This document shows positions 62,467-64,000 of a stretch of 64,000 bases of DNA, one piece after another; the first letter of the stretch is position 1, and every line of letters begins with the position of its first letter. Where the stretch lies: contig CM018035.1 of the NCBI GenBank assembly GCA_008638375.1, forward strand, positions 35,996,824 to 36,060,823, given 5' to 3'. This DNA is from Nyssa sinensis. Taxonomy: Eukaryota > Streptophyta > Magnoliopsida > Cornales > Nyssaceae. A program made the translations under genes and the position numbers. Under the pieces are notes generated by a model. The model was given only the letters and a program-made list of their open reading frames with translations. It was not told where the DNA came from and did no database searches.

Positions 62467-64000
62467 CCATTAAAGGTAAGCTTCCTCTCACTGGAACCTT
62501 CTTCTCCAAATGCTATTTTGATGAGCTATAATATACATGAATGTGTTTAATATTAGAAATAGATGAAAATGGAAGGAAAATAAAATTGTTTAGGCTAAGA
62601 AACCTTAAGTAAAATCCTAGACCAAAAATGATGAAAACTGGGTTTTGATCCCGTAACATAATAATCATCAAACAAAGAACAAGGCTCAAAAGAACATTAA
62701 AAATGGAACCCATAAGAATTTAAAACAATAGAAATGGTCAAGAGACCATGGAAGAAACTAAAGTTGTAGGTGGGAGTGCATAATCGGGGTAACTAGATTT
62801 TTGGTTGTTTCACTTGATTTTAGGAATGGAAAAATATTCCCCAGGATTCCAGAAGAACAATAGAAGAACAAATGGGAGAAAAACACCCACTGTAACTCGA
62901 TGAAATAAGAAATGAAAGAGTTGCTGGAAAAAATGACTCTCACTAGAGTCGTAGCTGTAACTGACCATTCGACTGTCTTAACCTAACCTAAACCAGAAAA
63001 CAACCTTGGAATTGAAATCCTTAGGTAAAAATTGTCCAAAAGCAGTTGGTTTCGTCACTGAAAAATGATCGCCGGCAATCACTATCGTCGGAGAAGGCGA
63101 TTGGCGCCAGCGAGCTCTTTTTTTGACCAGTTAACAAATTGGTACGAATATGGGTCGGGTCTTGACCTGTTTAAACATGGATTCTGAATTAAACTAAACG
63201 GTGCCGTTCCATTTAGTTGGCCGCTAACATCACAATAACGTCAACATGATGTAACGAGCTACTTGAACCAGTTGGTTCATTACCTAATCGAGTCGGTTCA
63301 CTTAAACTTGAATCAGGCCGGACGCTTTATTTGAAGTTTCCTTGAAATTATAATTTAGTCCAAATGTTTTTGTTAATTATGGAAGGGCCCAAAAAATTAA
63401 TTAAAAATTAATTTTAAAATCTTTTTAATTAAAGAAAAATTATTAAAATGCCCTTAAGCCAAAAATAGGCCAAATGGAAGCCAATTAAAATGCAAGAAGA
63501 GTTTAACCTAATGTTTTCAGGCATTCCGGATTCAATGGCGGAGTCCAATTTGTAAAATTAGATTATGAAAAATGCAAACGAACGAACAAACTAAAAAAAT
63601 TCTAATTGTGTCCTAATACATTAATTAAGCTACCAATTGAACCCTGATGATTATAAAAGTACTTATCTTAACATTTTTTGACGTCTTAGATTCAACAGCG
63701 GAGTCCATTTAGTCAAACAAGGTACTGAAAATATAGATACAGAAATATAAAATTCCCAAACTGCCATAGTGTTTTACGGGCTACTAGACATACTGAGAAC
63801 ATATAAGAAGGGGTATAATTAATTTTTTTTGGACGTTCTAAGCCTAACAGTGAGGTCAAATTGTACCCGAACATGGTCCCACATGAAAGTGTAAAATTAA
63901 AAAAATGCCTCAAAGGCTAAAATGAGCACACAATGTACTAATAAGTATTGGGAACCTTGATTAAAGACCATAAGGAAGTCCTAAACAGTAAAGATAAATC
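61747..64000 (+). repeat. Start of a further long LTR (F), cut by the window end
   Basis: TGTAACACCCCAACCCAATT is a typical start of a plant Tekay-type LTR. The rest resembles the LTR of element B in layout: a GA microsatellite (62415-62462), a splice-like GGTAAGC near 62475, and three copies of a TTCNGGATTCAANGGCGGAGTCC-like motif near 63521, 63681 and 63833. The end lies beyond the window. The open frames at 62081-62943 are repeat shadows. Confidence 0.6.

Overview
This is plant nuclear DNA, most likely from an angiosperm (probably a eudicot); I cannot name the species. It is a gene-poor, heterochromatin-like stack of nested transposable elements. I see no ordinary host gene. Almost every recognisable coding segment belongs to a transposon.

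Layout. 1-2340 is AT-rich sequence without a recognisable gene. About 2368/2464-14611 is a CACTA (En/Spm-type) DNA transposon, E1, transcribed on the minus strand. It has a broken TnpD-like transposase gene (7057-10750), a TnpA-like second gene that looks better preserved (5546-6915), a 13-copy array of a ~161-bp repeat (3442-5400), and subterminal regions dense in short TAGCGACGC-type motifs. Directly downstream is the left end of a second, related CACTA copy, E2 (from about 14792/14888). Its own ~161-bp array is cut at 17107 and resumes at 42255. Its probable right end is at 60751. I see no transposase genes in E2.

E2 carries two stacks of retrotransposons. Stack 1 is a large non-coding LTR element, A (17108-42254, minus strand, ~3.2-kb LTRs). 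Inside its right-hand LTR sit a 538-bp hAT-like MITE (25977-26514) and a Ty3/gypsy element of Tekay/Del type, B (27365-41779, plus strand, TSD CACTA). The 5' LTR of B itself contains a complete solo LTR (29361-32772, TSD CATAT). Stack 2 is a solo LTR, D (44047-59533), holding a tRNA-derived SINE head (about 45987-46072) and a Ty3/gypsy Tat-type element, C (46738-58790, minus strand, TSD GTTTC, 627-bp LTRs identical by eye).

Element C is the most interesting part. Its pol carries two RNase H domains. Opposite to gag-pol it holds an apparently intact three-exon gene (47776-49681, plus strand, 580 aa) with its own TATA-like box and canonical introns. It also has a second possible opposite-strand transcription unit, and an ~875-bp minisatellite of alternating 33/34-bp units. 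Its gag-pol has four breaks although the two LTRs look identical, which suggests recent movement with proteins supplied in trans.

After E2 come the inverted end of another CACTA copy (about 60820-61020), an unassigned stretch, and the start of a further long LTR (about 61747 to the window end). The relative order of events is E2, then A and D, then B and C, then the solo LTR inside B. Domain and family names are from my knowledge of the families; no database search was run.
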